The notes: generated from the letters alone by a model not told the origin. A stretch of 64,000 nt of DNA from Aporrectodea caliginosa (GCA_020284085.1 JACEVL010000208.1:186501-250500), one strand, 5' to 3'; shown: positions 12,801 through 26,611, numbered from the stretch's first letter. Program-made: numbers and translations.

Positions 12801-15800
12801 GAAAATTTAAAGCAAACTTCAAAGAAACTGCCCAGCCTAGCATGTGTGTGCTTACTGAAGAACCACAGAACAACTGATAATTGTCAAACTTCAGCCTTCA
12901 TATTCAAGTAGCTCTGTGCATGCAACCAGGTGCCAGGTCCATTCTTGTATGCAGTTTGTTTTTTCTGTGATTAGTATTTCCAGTTTGACAAAGCCTTCGA
13001 CGAATTCCGACGTCTGAAGGACAGCGGAGTCAAATGTACGTAGATGATTATTTCTTAACATTCAGAATAATTCATCTCTTGCTCCTTTGCCTTGTTGGTT
13101 TGTCTAGTTGTACTTTTATCTTCGTTATGTGATGCAGATATACAATCTCAAACGGCTGAATGACACTAAACTTTGACGGACCTTTGAACCGACCTTTGAC
13201 ATTTCTTTTATATTAGCTTTGTACCTGACACTTGGGGACCTTTTATCCATTTCATTTATTTATAAAACTGAATAAATTTAAAACATGTTTTGCTGTTTAT
13301 TTTACTGTAGGTATTAGGATAATTAGGTTTTCATCATGAAAATGTTCTTCATTTACTTTAACGGTTATTCTACAATATTTAGTTTCGATAAAATTAATAT
13401 TGTCTCATTTTCTGGGGCAAATAAAACCTGCAAAAATTAGCCAATGATTGGCATACAACCGCTCAGCTGCCCTTAACTCTTAGGGCGGCCCTCTGTTAAA
13501 AGACGTTGCCCATGCCTGCCCTAAGGAATTGAACCAACTACCAGTGTTTGTCTGATGCTTTAACTCTTTCTCTTCCCTTAAGAAACGCCTCAAAGCTCAC
13601 TCTTTCTTATTGGCTTTTATAGGTTTGGATGACTAACAGCTCTTCACCTGGCGACTTACTAGCCATGCCTCAGATTTGCATTTCCTTGCGCACTTTAAAA
13701 TTGTTTGTAATAATAATAATATGATGGAATAATCTGACTTGTGATTGTTGTAGTGGATGTTGCAACATACAATGCTGTGTTGCCTGGGGCTGTCTTCGTG
13801 AAAGATCGGGCAGATGGTCGTTGGCAGGCTGTCCAAGTAGGTCAAAGGTCATTCTAGAAATGCTCTTAACCCAGTTATATTGTTATGTAAGGTAGCAGAA
13901 ATTTATTCAGTGCTGCATTGAGAGTCTGTGGGAGGTGGTGAAAGATACATGTCGTGATTTTGATTCTTCTTTGTCTAAGTTCTACTGACCTTGATTATTT
14001 GGCCTTTCAGTGTAAGAACTGGCATGGAACACTCGAGCAACTTCAGAAATTTTCTTGTATGTTGTATGGCTCTGCAGTGACTACTTTCACTTGATTTCTT
14101 TTAGGCAAGTAAAAAAAAGGCAGAGAATTTGGCATCAGGCTAGAGAAATGCTGTTCTAAATCTCTATTCCAGTAAGTTTTATTCTGGGTTTGGGTAAAAA
14201 GACTGAAGAAGAAATCGAGCAATTGTCAGTAAATGGTCTAGAAAACCAGAGACTGTAGAAGATAAATCATTTGGCTGGCAGGCATGGCTGAAACTGTTAG
14301 GTGGCTCTCTTTAGTCAACCAATCAGTGAGCCAGTCTGAATAAACAGAATGCTGGCTAGAAAATATAGGCTGTTGCCTTTTGTTGTCATATTTTTGAGCA
14401 ATGACTATGTTTTTCGTTGCTTTAGGAACTTCTGCGCGAAATGGCAGCCGATGGATTAAATCCGGATCTTGACACGTTCAATGCTGTTTTCTTTGTGCTG
14501 AGTCGTTGCAGTCGATTCCATGAGTCGCGTTCTTGGTTTATGCAGGTGCTGAATGAAATGAGGAACTGCAACATTGGTCAGCTAAACTTCTTTTCTTTCT
14601 GTTTTACTGAGGTGGTGGTGATGGGCAGTGGCAGTGATGGTGATCATGTATTTTTGTGGTTTCTTATAGTCAGACATATGCAGCTCTTTCAACCCTTTAA
14701 CAATGAGAAGAATTACTTATCAGCTAGGCCCTGTGGACAAGCGATTTTGCCATAAAATGCCCTATAAAGTAAACAGTTTTCAACTTGTGATATCTCATGA
14801 CCTACAGGTATAATGTAGCTATCATTCTTTGTCATTTATCTCCTCTTTTTATACATCCATCCAGTCTTACAGGAACTATTTAGGGGTACCAGCAGTTGCC
14901 CCAAACTGTATCCCTCTCCAATTTCTTTTACTTTTCTATGTTCAAGCCCCTGTATAAAAAATTTCAATGTCAGCGCATGTATTGTGAGCACAAAATCTGC
15001 AGGTATTAATGACAGACAAAACACAAAAGAAACTTAGAAAATACTTTCATAAATGAAGGAACTATATTGGTATTAGACCGTAGTCACATATAGTGAAGAA
15101 AATAATAATGAGATGAATGGAATTTAAACTGTTTTGTATTTATTATATCTTGGTCAAATTTGACATGAATGTATGAGGTTAGCATCAATCTTCATCATTT
15201 TATCTCCTAGCACTCCATTGTCGAGCATTAGACAAAAAAGTTTTGGGGTAGCCAAAGTTTTCCCAAGCTTAACCCCACCTCAATTTTTTTAAACTTTTTT
15301 ATGTTCAAACCCCATTTACAAATTGTTTAATGACAACATGTTTAGTTTGAGCCTAAAAATGTGTGGACATTAATGCCAGATTGAACATGAAAAGAGATTT
15401 GGAAAATATTTACATTAATGAAGGAGCTATAATTTTTTTACCATTTAGACCATAGTCTGCTCAGCATAAGGGTTGGTCTGTTCTGCTAGCACATAAAAAA
15501 TTCTGCATATTTTTCTTCAGAACCCAGCCTTACCACATGGTACTATGGCCTACAAGTCTTCTATAATTCTGAGGGTAAGTAGAACTTATAATCTTTATTT
15601 TATATTACTGAGATAGTTAGACTTCCCATGTAAAGAATACACCTTGAATATTGCTAACTCTCGCATGGCTAAAAGGATAAAGATTGTTAAGGTGAGATTT
15701 AGTAAATACTGGTAAATGCTGCTATCAATATTAGTCACCAGAGGCATACTTTATGCTTAGGGAAGATTCTTCGATTGAAATGCAAACATAAGCTAATTAT

Positions 15801-16529
15801 GTGATTGGCTGTCCAAGAACAGTTCCAATCTCAGGTGGATTCAGAGGAGTTTGATGAACTATAAAAACCATTGCAGGCTATTCAATTAACAATGCTTCAA
15901 TGCAGATAATCAGCAAATTAATTGTAATTAAAAACCAGTCTGAGGATAGTTTTGTATGAATGGTTTGGTTTTAGATGCTCAGAGTCGCTTGTTGTCTGAC
16001 GTCATTGAATTTCTGAAGGACAAGCCACTTCAGCTTAGAGAAGCGACTGACTGTAAGTGATATAAGCTAATTATGTGATTGTCTTGACACTGAGAAGACT
16101 TCCTTCAGAATCACACATTCATATTTCTTACAGTAGTTGTTGCTAAATTGTGATGACCTGACTGAAAGGAAAGAAAATGAACCAGTTGACCTGAACTGGA
16201 AACGCGAGAAGGGTCTTCAATTGGTGCACCATTGATTGATGTTTTTTGCAGTGTTGTTGTAGCATTGTAGGTTAAATAAGAGTAGACAAGTTTAATATCT
16301 ACTACTAAACAAATATTGAAATACCAATTTGTGATCTAAATGACAGAGAAGATTGAGTTCTTATGAGCCTTGGTTTTAAATTCTTGATTATAAGACTGTT
16401 TACATGCTTTCTTGTAAGTTTTTCCATCTTCAGCATATTTTCTTAATTTTTCAGATGAATTTTTCAGTGTTGCTATGATTAAGGTAAGTAATATCATTCA
16501 TACCATTTTAAATCTTCTCTGCTTGTACG

Positions 16530-16577
<48 letters not shown>

Positions 16578-19500
16578 ATGCATTTATAGGAAAGGGCGAA
16601 AAATCTATTTTTAACAGATTTTGAGAGATGCTTATTAAGACAAGCTGAATGATGTTTTTTGAGCTGTAGAGGAGTTAAGAGTTTTACCTTGTTACCTTGT
16701 GCTGTCAGTTCCTTGAACTTTAGCGACCGTCATGATCAAGCCTCTCCATTTCCTTCTGTCCGCCGTCGCATCTCTCAGTTCTGCCAAATTCATTCCAGTT
16801 GTTTCATGTATTTCGTCCATCCACTTTTTCCTTGGTCGTCCTTGTTTTCTCCTTCCCTCTCCATATGCTAACATCATTTCCTTTTCCAATCCATCTGATC
16901 GCATGACATGATCAAAGAACCTCAACTTTGCTCTTAGCACTGTTTGTTGTAGTGTCTCTTCCTTCTCAATTCCGATACTCCTGCGCAACCAATCGTTGGT
17001 CCTTTCTCTATCCATGATATTCTCTGTATCTTCCTCGATATCCACATTTCACATGCGTTAATCTTTTTTCTCATTTTCTTGGTCATTGTCCATGTCTCGC
17101 TGCCGTATGTTACTGTTGGTATGATCAAAGCCTTCACCAATCTTTTTTTCGTGTCTATACTCACATGTTTGTCCTTCCATATTTTTTCCAGACCATTCAT
17201 TGCAGCTTTTCCTATCGCCACTCTACGATTTATTTCCATATCACACTTTCCCTCTTTTTCTATTACTGATCCCAAAAACGTGAAGCTAGTTACTGTTTCT
17301 ATTTCCTCTCCGTCTACTTCAAAACTGTCCTCTTCTGTTGTCATGATCTTTGTCTTCTTTATATTGAAGTAGAGTCCTGCTTTCTCGCTTTCACTCTTGA
17401 GCTTTCTTATCAGTTCTACCAAATCGTTTTTTTACCCGCCAATAGTGTTGTATCATCAGCGTATCTCAGATTGTTCATTGTTCTTCCCGCTATCTTTATT
17501 CCTTCCTGAGCCTCATCCATTCCCGCCTGCCTCATTATCCTTTCAGAGTACATGTTAAATAGGAAAGGAGACAGAATGCATCCTTGCCGCACTCCCTTCC
17601 TTATCCTGAATCTGTCAGTATCTCCATATTCAGTCCTTATTACCGCTATCTGATCTTCATACAAACCCCTAAGAAGTTGTACCAAGTGTTTCGGTATTCC
17701 CATTTCTCCCAAGGTTTTCCACATCAATTCATGATTAATGCAGTCAAACGCTTTGCTATAATCAATGAAGCATATGTATACTTTCTGTCCATACTGCCTT
17801 TGTCTCTCCACTATCCACCTCATATTGGCAATATGATCACGTGTTCCACGAGATTTCCTAAATCCTGCTTGACTATCAGGAAGCTCTCTCTCTATTGTAC
17901 TCTCCATTCTTTTATGTATTATTTTAAGTAATATTTTGCTTATGTGTGATATCATTGCTATTGTCCTATAATTTTCACACTCTTTTGCATCTCCTTTTTT
18001 AAATAAAGGGATAAAGACTGAACTTTTCCAATCTTCTGGCCATTTTCCAGTTGTCCATATGTTATTACAAATTTTTGTTATTGTCTTTGTCATCACGCCA
18101 TCCCCAGCTTTTACTATTTCTATTGGTATCCCGTCTTGACCCGGTGCCTTATTATCTTTCAATTGTTTGATAGCCCATTCTACCTCTGCTTCCATGACTT
18201 CCGGTTCATTTTCATACTCTGTTACATCTATTTTTTCTACCTTTACTCTTTTATCTTCGTTGTACAACTCTTCTGTGTATTCCTTCCATCTTTTCTTCAT
18301 TCCTTCTTCATCCGCAATTATGTGTCCATCACCTGTTTTCAGTGACCCCATTCTTGGTGTGTTTTTTCTCGTTATTTCCCTCACTTTTGAAAACATTGTT
18401 TTAGTTCTTCCTTTTTTCCCCTCATCCTCCTTAGTGGAGGATATTTCCAGAAGGACAGTCAACTATTTGAGAAAGCACAATGTGCACATTGTGCCTGAAT
18501 CACTGTAGAAGGGTGTGTGACTAATTGTGCTGGAACTTAGATTTCCAGAATGTATTCTGGAGTCACACTGATGGTCAATGCTACAAAGTCCTTCCTAATC
18601 AGTTTTAATTAAAATATGCATTTATTGCCTGTTCTCAGTGCTATGCCAACTTGAAGAACTTGGAATTGGCTTACAAGATTGATCATCTCCTCACGTCCAG
18701 TAACAACATGTCACTTCTGGGTGACAGTTTCCGAGAAGGCCTTTACTAGTGAGTGTTTTCCTTTGTCATGTGTATCATAAAACTTAGCAGCAAGAACTAT
18801 TAAAAGAGCCATTCTGTAAGTTCACCTGAGTTGGCCAGCATCCCTAGAACTCTTTGTCTTTGGCATCTTTTGTATCAAATGTATGCCAAGGATGGTAATT
18901 CCAGTGATGGACTATTTTGTCTTTCCAACTTCCTCTTGCTGTATATTGTTTGTGTGTACTAGTTATTCGCATGTCAAGAGCTACATATATCTGATGTATA
19001 TCAAGAATCTCAGTTGTTATTGAATTCTCATAATTCAGTTGATCAGTGGAGAGTAACAACCAGTTTCTGATTTTGCATAAATTTTAAGGTAATCAGGGAA
19101 CGTGGACAGTAGGGTTTGTTTCCCTACAACTAAACGTGATTGCTTAATAAGGCTTCTGATGCCTTGTGTTTGACAGTACTCACTTCCTTCGTCTTCTCTG
19201 TCTGTACGAGCGTATCGACAAAACAATGGAGATCTACAACAACTTAATTCCACATGTAAGCGTCCACCTGCTCTTTAAATTTAGTTTTGCTCTGCTTTAG
19301 GAGTAAACCACCAGTAGAAGATTTTAATGCAAGAGATAATTTTTTTCGCTTGTGTATTAATATATACATAGTACATATATTATATGTTCTGTGTATATAT
19401 TAATAAGCATTTTTGCAAAGTGCTTGAGTAAAGACATTTTAGGAACTGTTACAAACTCAATTACATCTGTTATCATGCTATATAACTCTCACACAGTCTA

Positions 19501-22500
19501 CTATTTTACATACTTACTGTAATCTGTTAATTTGAAAATTTATTAGGTTATGATTGAATGGATGAAGTGTTGTTTAGTAATCACCAAGAATTTGAGTTCA
19601 TGGCCAGCTGTACAGTTGAGAGCCATTTATGCCTGTTTATGCTTGAATCTGCATAATGAGCAGTTATATCACGGTTCTCACAATAACTACTAAACACACA
19701 AGACACATTAACACACAGTCAAAATTGTCTGATAGCAGGCTATGGCGTCAGTGTCTCCACGTCAGACTGAGCTTTCTAGCCACATTGTGATACTTAACCT
19801 ACATGATACACGATTGAATTTAAGTTTGGTTCTCTTAACTGTTCTGTCTATCCATCAATTCGTTTGTCCAACTGTCCTTCATTCTATCCAACCGCCAGTC
19901 TGTTCATCCGACCGTTCATCCAATTAACTGATCGGTGCGACATATTAAGTTAATAGCTTTGGGGACATAACACCACTACATGTTAAGTGAAACAGCGCGT
20001 TATCAGGGAGCGTGTTAATGAGTCCGCACTGTATATGCAATTATGCATATTATATAGACCTTTTGACAGTTTTTATGGTATTTTGCTGCATCTTTTGATC
20101 ACAGAAATACGTACCAACATTTACTGTTATGGTGGAACTTTTGAATGCAGTTGAGCTGAATGATGGTTTTGAACATCTGCCTAAGATCTGGTCTGGTAGG
20201 TTTCTGCCAGTAGCTTTGAATCATTTCGGAGTTTTGTCTGATTCCTTTCCATTATTTACTTCGTGAATCTGATTATCTTATTTTTTGCTGCAAGAATACA
20301 ATCAGTCTCCTTTTTTATTCAATTCCACACAGTCGTTTGCTTTGTTAACTGTTCGAAATGTAAATAAAGTACATATACTTAATCAGCTTTTCATACAGTT
20401 TTGACAGACTAAGCTAGAGTCTATGAATTGGTTTGCACAGTAGCTTCCTAGCCTTTCATCACTGCATTATTATTATTATTATTATTATTTTATGCCCTGA
20501 GGTACTTCATTCCCCCAGAGACTTAGAAATTATAAATGTGGTGTATTCTGGAATGGCTACCCCTCATCCATTATAATTATTATTATTAAACTATCATTTA
20601 TAGCATGCCCACAAAAATAAGGAATCTTGCAGAAAAGTGCGTAACAGAAAAAAAACAGTGCATCATTGTGAAGCTGCAATTCTTTGGTTATGTAAGCGTT
20701 GGCTGGCTTTTATTACTATTGACAGGTTCATACATTCATTCATTCATTCATTCATTCCTCCTGGAAATTTATATAGCGACCCTTCAAGAAATCTACTCAG
20801 AGGTGCTCTTCTCTGGTAAGACAATGATGGGACTCTTGTGTCAGTAGTTGTTCATTCTAGTGTGCAGATTGATTCTGATTTTCTTTCAAATCAGATCTGG
20901 TGCTGTTCCAATACACGAGAAGATCGGATCTGATTGAGCAGTTGCTGGCTATAATGGCTAAAGAGAAACAGGGTGATCCGGTGAGTCACAAAAACGTTCT
21001 GATTTTTGTTTCTATCATGTGCAGATTCATTCCTGTGATTATTTTAGCAATTCTAGTCAAGAATCTGTTATCTAAGAAGAAGAAGAAGAATTCCCTTTAT
21101 GTATCCCTGAGAGTCAACTCCAGGTTTGATGTGTTAGTGAGTTCGTTTTTATTATTTCTCGGCACAGGCTGGTTACCAGTAGGGTACTCCTTATTTTTCA
21201 ACTTTCAAAATTGCACTGTCCCACCCTTCAAATAGTTTTTCCCTTTGTAGAAACTAATTGGTTTAAAATTTCTTAAATATTGGTCAATAGTAGGGTATTC
21301 TCAGTGCACTTGAAAAGTTTGCTAAGTTTGTGCAACCATATAAATTAAAAGGCTTCCGGTACGATGTGATCAATCATTTGAATACACTGCAATAGTATAA
21401 TGGACCAGTCCTCTCCCTCAATGCCTGATCTTCCCACTGACTGTGTACATACCTTCAATGTACCTTCAGAGTTCAGTGCGGGACACAAGTGGACCCAAAA
21501 CCTCTAAACAATTTTCTGTCCTGATAGGGTTTTGAAACCTAACCTTATGAGTAACAGCCCAGCATGCTAACTAGGGAATAACCGGAAATTGCCTCGGACA
21601 TTCGCCTCGGCCGAATGGCCCGTTTTTCGGCACTATTGGGCAGTATTTGCCTCAGCAAATGTTTTACAGACAAATAGTTGCATATAACATGTTTTAAATC
21701 TTTGTTTCATTTATAATTCACCAGAAAATCACAATTTAAAAGTCCACAATGGAAATCAAGTCATTATTTATTTATTTCTAAAATAAGAAATGTATTAGTT
21801 AGTTATTACAAGTAAAAAAATTTATTTTGATAAATTTTTATTACATGAAACTGTGAAGCTTCACATATGGAACAAATAGTACTCGGTCCGTACCCAGATC
21901 CGGAAAATAGTACATCCAAATACTCAGATTCGGTACTCAATGGAAAATGTTTTCCTGGTTATTCCCTCCCTATTTGTAACCAACAGACTGCCAAACGCTG
22001 TTATCTAAAACTGCCTTGATTGTAGCTGGATTTGCCTGGAAAATATTTCTGTGTGTAAATTTATTCATGACAATAAACAAGAATATGTCAGCTGAAAATG
22101 ATATACAAGTACTTGCAAATACCTAGTATGTTACACTGTGTATGAAACTGATCGTCATGGTTTCTTTTGTTGTTTTTTGACCAGCTGCAACAGTTGTTCG
22201 TTCAAACAGTGAAAAACATTGAACAGCAGGTCAAGTCAGATTCAACGAATCGTCGAATGACAAACCATCTGACGTATGTCAACTTCTTGTTAACAGTCTT
22301 TTTAACACTTCATATATAATTTATCTGCATTTTTTATTACTGCTGATGAGTTAACATTTTGTAATTGATTTTTTCCTGATAAATTGCTAGTTATGTCCAA
22401 AGTTCTCGTTTTCTAGGATGCTATGACATTATGCAAATGTTTAGCGCATGCTGTCATACACAGAAATGTGAATGTGAGGCAAGTGAGACATAACTTAATA

Positions 22501-25500
22501 TATAATTACTTCAGGGACCCTTTAAGATATGTAATTTCACCCCAAACCAGCATCTGCTTGATCAATTGGCAGAGATTAAAAGTTGATCATTCCTGACAGA
22601 AGGTGTTGCAGCAGAGATGGTGCAACATGCCACACTGTGCTTTCTATGTTACAGCGGTGTGAGTAAAGTGTGGAGGTAGTTTACCCCTACAGTTACTGTG
22701 GTCTTTGCATAAACTCTGTCTCAGTCTTTGGCAAATATATGTCATTGTTGTGACTTAAGAATCTGTGTCTCTCTTTGCCAGAGATACAGTGACAACTCAT
22801 CAAATGTATTGGGACAGGGCAATGTTTGCACATTGAAGCACAGCAGGCTGTTTGTTGGCCTTTCAGCACAGAATCTATGCTGATCCTAGGTAGAGTTTGG
22901 GATTTTGATGACAGAACATAATATGGTCACTGCCAAATTTCGTTTGGATTTTTATTGGATTTGAAGTGAATGAATGCCTTAGGCAGTTTCTTTCACAACC
23001 TTTTCAGTTAGTTATTTCTGTATAAATTGCTTAGAGAATTTCTGAAACTCATGCTACTGTTTTTTTGCAGTTTGTCAGGGAAGATGATAGGTGATATGAC
23101 ACTTATTTTCCTGAATGCTGATGACTTCAAAACTGCGTGGTACGTTTCTCACTAATATCGTTTGACAGCTATGGTTCTCTTGTATGAATCGATAAACTTA
23201 TGTAGCAGTGTTTATGTTCATATGGCAGTTAATGGCCAAAATGTGTGTTTACGTTTTGCAATATGTATAGTATTTCATCATGTTACATCATTCTATGTAA
23301 AGTGTTGTAAATGATGCATTTGGAAAGGTTATTTTCGATAAGTTCCTTTGGTGACAGAATACATCTGGCACTTTATATTCTGTTTATATAGCACCTTCTA
23401 ACAACCTCACAGTAGATACTGTGATGAAGCTTTCCATCACGAATACCAAATGTTACCTCTTAATTACTGTGTCACACATAAATTATTATTGGTTGTTGCA
23501 TAATTGGAAATGGCTTGACCTTTTCTGCTCAGATTTGTATTTGTGTAATAAATAGTTTGCTATTTTGGAGACGAGTTAAAACTTGAGTATTTCATTTCTA
23601 GGGAGACGATGCAGTACTTTGTTCAGAACAAATATCAAATTAACGGCTTTCCAAGGTATGGCAGCTGAACATTCTCTAACGGTTGTTGCTCTGCATTTGA
23701 AACTATGCATAAAAGGAAAATTTGTTGTTGTTGACATAATATATGATGAGACTCGTAAATTTGAACAATATTTACCAAGCCTGTTGGTGTAAAGTGGTAA
23801 AGCAGTTACTGATAATTTGGGTGGTTTCAGTGCAAAGTGTAAAGTTGCAAAGCAGTTACCGATACGTTGGATGGTTTCAGTGCAAAGTGGCAAAAAGATT
23901 GGCATAATTATTTAACATTTGGGTTGTGTCTCTGGGTCTGATTTTGTGCTGAATTATGCTTATGAACAATTGCTGAAACAGATTCAGACACAAACCACTT
24001 TATTAATTTGCTACTTTGCACCAACAGTAAACAGTCTTTGCTCTCATTCTTTCTTATTTGTATTATCTATTTCGTATGTTTCAAAAACTTTGCCTTCATT
24101 TCAGTTTGTTTATCTCGGTTTTTAGCTTCCATTTTGAAGATAATTTTGCCACAGCATTGTCAATGAGAGAGATATAGTTGTTGAAAAACAGAAACATTAA
24201 TCGAAGCCAACATGATACATTGTCTTTATTTTGTTTTAATTAATTAGGACTGTAATTGAAGACAGAAAATTTAACCGAAGCCAACCTAATTCATGCTGTC
24301 TTTATTTTGTTTTAAAGACGACTTTCAAGTAGTGCATTGTGGACTAGGACTGAGTCTTGTACAACCAGTTTCTTAACAGGATCTTTTTCTGTTGGCTGGT
24401 GCTTTGTATGAATTGTCATTGGTTATTTTCATTGTTCTGTCCATTGTTTCCATATTATTACTGGCTCTTGGTACTAGAAAGACTGCTGAGCTGGATGTGG
24501 TTTTAAATGCCCATTCTGAATGTTTCTTTAAGTGAACAGTCGCTGGTCAGTTTGGCCGAAATGTGTATGCAACTTGGTGATGTAGATAAAACACTTGTAA
24601 GTACCATTTTTGTCATCTCGTGTTATTTGAATATATTTTTGCTGACACATGGTTCAGTATTTGTGGCTAAATCCAGATACTATGCCTGTATTGCTCTTAA
24701 TTGGCATTTTAGAAAATGTCAAGTGCTATGCTAAGGGCAGACATCAATATATGAGTAATTTTTATAAGCTTTCTATTACATGCTGCTGTGATGTCAGAGT
24801 GTATCAGCATTACAATTAAAGTAACAGGTGAATAATATTGGACCATGGTGTTAGTAGTTATAATATAATAATAACCCATCATGCACAGAGCATCTGTAAA
24901 ATGTCCATCCTAAAGAAAATCATCTGTTGCTTCCTGCTTCTCCATCTGGCAGAAAGAAATCCTCACAAATCCTTCCAATCTTCCTTCTCCTTGCCAACCT
25001 ATCCTCTTGATGGCTCTCCCTTTCTAAAATATCCATTTCTCTAATCTCCCTTTCTCTGATCTCCCTTACCCATTCCGGCCTCTCCAATTCCTGCTCCTCA
25101 TACATGTATATTTCTAAAATCCATTTTGCTTTCTGTTTGCAATTTCACTGTTCATCCACTCTTCCTGGCACATCTTCACTGCTACTTTATCTGACAGCAA
25201 TGACACACAGTGGGTTTATCTAGGTGGAAGAGATGTTTATTGTATCCCTGTCAACGTTACACTCAGTTGTGTTCTAGCAAAAAACTAATCCACTGTTGTG
25301 CTTCTATCCTAATTGTCCCTGCATAACTTCAGGCTGGTTTGAGAGGTCTTCACGTTAGAAGTGGTGCGCCTATAGCTGTGGTACGGCTTTTGCCATACCA
25401 CTTTTTAAGGTGATATGGCAACAACTTATATTATCTGTACCACTTTTGTCTGCTAAAAGCTAGAAAATACTTTTAATCCATTTAAACATGTCTACCTGAA

Positions 25501-26108
25501 ATGGCATGATATATGCAAAAAGCGTCGGCTTCGGGGGCACTTCCACCCTCAGACCCTCTAACTTGCCTATTTTGCAGTACTAAATCGTGGTGATGCCACT
25601 GCTTCACATCTATGCAGAGGTTGTTGAGGTCTGTTGAGTCTCTCTCAATTCTGTAGAGTGTCTCTGTTCTATGTGTTGCCTATAACTAACCTGTTATTAA
25701 TAATAATAATAACATTTGTTAAACCATACATTTGATAAAACTGTTGAAACATTATTTATTAATGACCTTTAAATACTTACATCTTAACACATCTTGAGAT
25801 CATAAGAGCTTGCATTTGCCCGTCGGTGAATAAATTAGCATAATTCCTTTCACCTGTGCTGCCGCTGTCTGCCAATGTCTTTAAGCCTTTTATTATACAG
25901 ATTATAAATTAATACATCTAATAACTACTTTGCAAAGTAGTTTTCAGAAGTTTCTTATGCAGACTCAGAACCCAGATTTTAAAAGCAAGTGATTTTCATT
26001 TGTGCTTTAATAGCAATCCTTGAGTCTCATGTCGGATTTTGGATATCCAAAGCTGGATCAACTGGTTGACAAAGTCAAGGCCAGCATGACACTAACAGAT
26101 CATCAGAG
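6802..26108 (+). CDS. PTCD3: PTCD3 (MRPS39), mitochondrial small-ribosomal-subunit PPR protein, 24 exons
   Basis: A pentatricopeptide-repeat protein of the mitochondrial small ribosomal subunit, needed for mitochondrial translation. Exons, all phase-consistent: 6802-6986, 7688-7740, 8416-8455, 8821-8866, 9255-9323, 9712-9816, 10571-10691, 12007-12163, 12502-12589, 12984-13035, 13754-13836, 14426-14576, 15521-15574, 15975-16052, 16455-16483, 18639-18748, 19177-19255, 20105-20195, 20895-20980, 22185-22273, 23071-23139, 23602-23655, 24533-24596, 26014-26108. They give about 682 codons; human PTCD3 is 689. Diagnostic stretches are IIVPQRKKR, RALASTV, DDPYLIP, LRERIEQRK, TTEDLLDLLCFY, LKNLELAYKI, YERIDKTMEIYNNLIP and LSLMSDF, each in the human order. 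The N-terminus is rich in Arg and hydrophobic residues, with RNFSS as a likely matrix-peptidase site. Start could be 6802 or 6892; the latter has A at -3. The stop-containing exon is unresolved. Confidence 0.92.
7741..7742 (+). other. GC splice donor of PTCD3 intron 2
   Basis: Exon 2 ends ATAG and is followed by GCAAGA, the classic non-canonical GC donor context. Read-through meets a stop within four codons, and no GT donor in the exon keeps phase. With this donor one nucleotide is left over, and exon 3 (8416) supplies the two needed to continue in frame. Confidence 0.75.
11430..11640 (+). mobile_element. Decayed L2-like RT remnant in a PTCD3 intron
   Basis: The translated stretch AFVHGHSDYCNSL matches the AFV-x-SRLDYCNSL signature at the C-terminal side of L2-like reverse transcriptases. 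Stops follow soon after. It is an old fragment in the intron between PTCD3 exons 7 and 8. Confidence 0.4.
13470..13650 (+). mobile_element. L2-like LINE 3' coding remnant
   Basis: The frame reading LPLKKRLKAHSFLLAF resembles the final residues (F-K-x-x-LK-x-HLF) of L2-like ORF2. It sits in the intron between PTCD3 exons 10 and 11. No other parts of the element are seen. Confidence 0.4.
14815..15460. repeat. Diverged tandem duplication, about 350 bp units
   Basis: Two neighbouring segments (about 14,815-15,090 and 15,175-15,460) share landmarks in order: TTTATCTCCT, a run of T followed by TATGTTCAA and CCCC, then GGAAAATA, ATGAAGGA and CTATA. Identity is moderate, so the duplication is old. 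It lies wholly within the PTCD3 intron after exon 12. Confidence 0.6.
16528..16575. repeat. (AC)n microsatellite
   Basis: An almost perfect CA dinucleotide run just downstream of PTCD3 exon 15. Confidence 0.95.
16685..18470 (-). mobile_element. RTE-like non-LTR retrotransposon, 5'-truncated, frame-broken
   Basis: The minus-strand reverse transcriptase reads DNKAPGQDGIP (about 18,160), SQAGFRKSRGTRDHI, FIDYSKAFDCINH, GVRQGCILSPFLF and the catalytic LRYADDTTLL near 17,450. It goes on with a C-terminal ETWTM region and a GRPRKKWMDEI motif. These C-terminal motifs are those of RTE/BovB-type ORFs. No endonuclease is present: coding similarity begins abruptly at about 18,460, so it is 5'-truncated. 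The frame breaks near 17,430 at a run of A on the sense strand and again near 17,040. It lies antisense in the PTCD3 intron between exons 15 and 16. Target-site duplication was not resolved. Confidence 0.85.
20467..20530 (-). mobile_element. 3' tail of the (AAT)n-ended LINE family, inverted
   Basis: On the minus strand this reads TTTCTAAG-CTCTGGGGGAA, TACCTCAGGGCATAAAATAAT and then AAT repeats. It matches the tails at 850-938 and 35,938-36,000. The TTA run at the plus-strand start is the tail of the element, not an independent microsatellite. Confidence 0.5.
20725..20815 (-). mobile_element. L2-like LINE 3' end with (TGAA)n tail
   Basis: A CATT run followed by CTGGAAATTTATATAGCG and ACCCTTCAAG is the inverse of the family's 3' end, CTTGAAGGGGCGCTATATAAAT then (TGAA)n, also seen at 34,785-35,000, 40,735-40,920 and 44,055-44,100. 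Confidence 0.65.
23791..23890. repeat. Two-copy 50 bp tandem repeat
   Basis: Units starting GTAAAGT, then AAAGCAGTTAC and GATGGTTTCAGTGCAAAGT, occur twice about 50 bp apart with few differences. Located in a PTCD3 intron. Confidence 0.7.
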
Positions 26109-26556
26109 GTCAGCACATTGTTCCATTCAGTTGTGTTATATGCATCACATTAATAAGATAAAATGAAAAATGTAGTCAGGCACATGACTCTCATAATTAG
26201 TTCTGCTTCAGAGTGACTTTGTTGTAGTGTCCTCATTAATAATTAATTAATGTGGGGCACTGGAACATGCTTAGAATGTGCTACACTATCACATATTCTG
26301 ATATAATGTGGATGCAGATATGGCTCTTTAATTTTCCATTCAGTTTTGATCGTGACCTTGGTATAATGAAACCTGGTTATAAGTAAGTAAGTAAGTATAG
26401 TCTGTCTTATAACCAGCTGCCAAGCAGCACTCTGGTGAACAAGAATCTAGGTTAAATAAACAGACCATTCTCATCTAGGTTAGATAAACAAACATGGAGT
26501 TAGTCAAAATGTGTACAGCATTCTGACTATAAAGGTTTTTCTCATTCTGCTGTCAG

Positions 26557-26611
26557 CTTGCAGTATAATCCTGTTGTTCTTGTGACCTCTGGTATTTCAC
26601 ATAGTTCTTGA
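26557..26611 (+). CDS. Candidate last coding exon of PTCD3
   Basis: A good pyrimidine tract and AG (26,555-26,556) precede a phase-compatible stretch of 17 codons ending TGA. It would bring the protein to about 700 residues, and an AATAAA lies near 26,798. The residues do not resemble the acidic tail of human PTCD3, so this is only the best candidate I could find in the next 2 kb. Confidence 0.25.
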
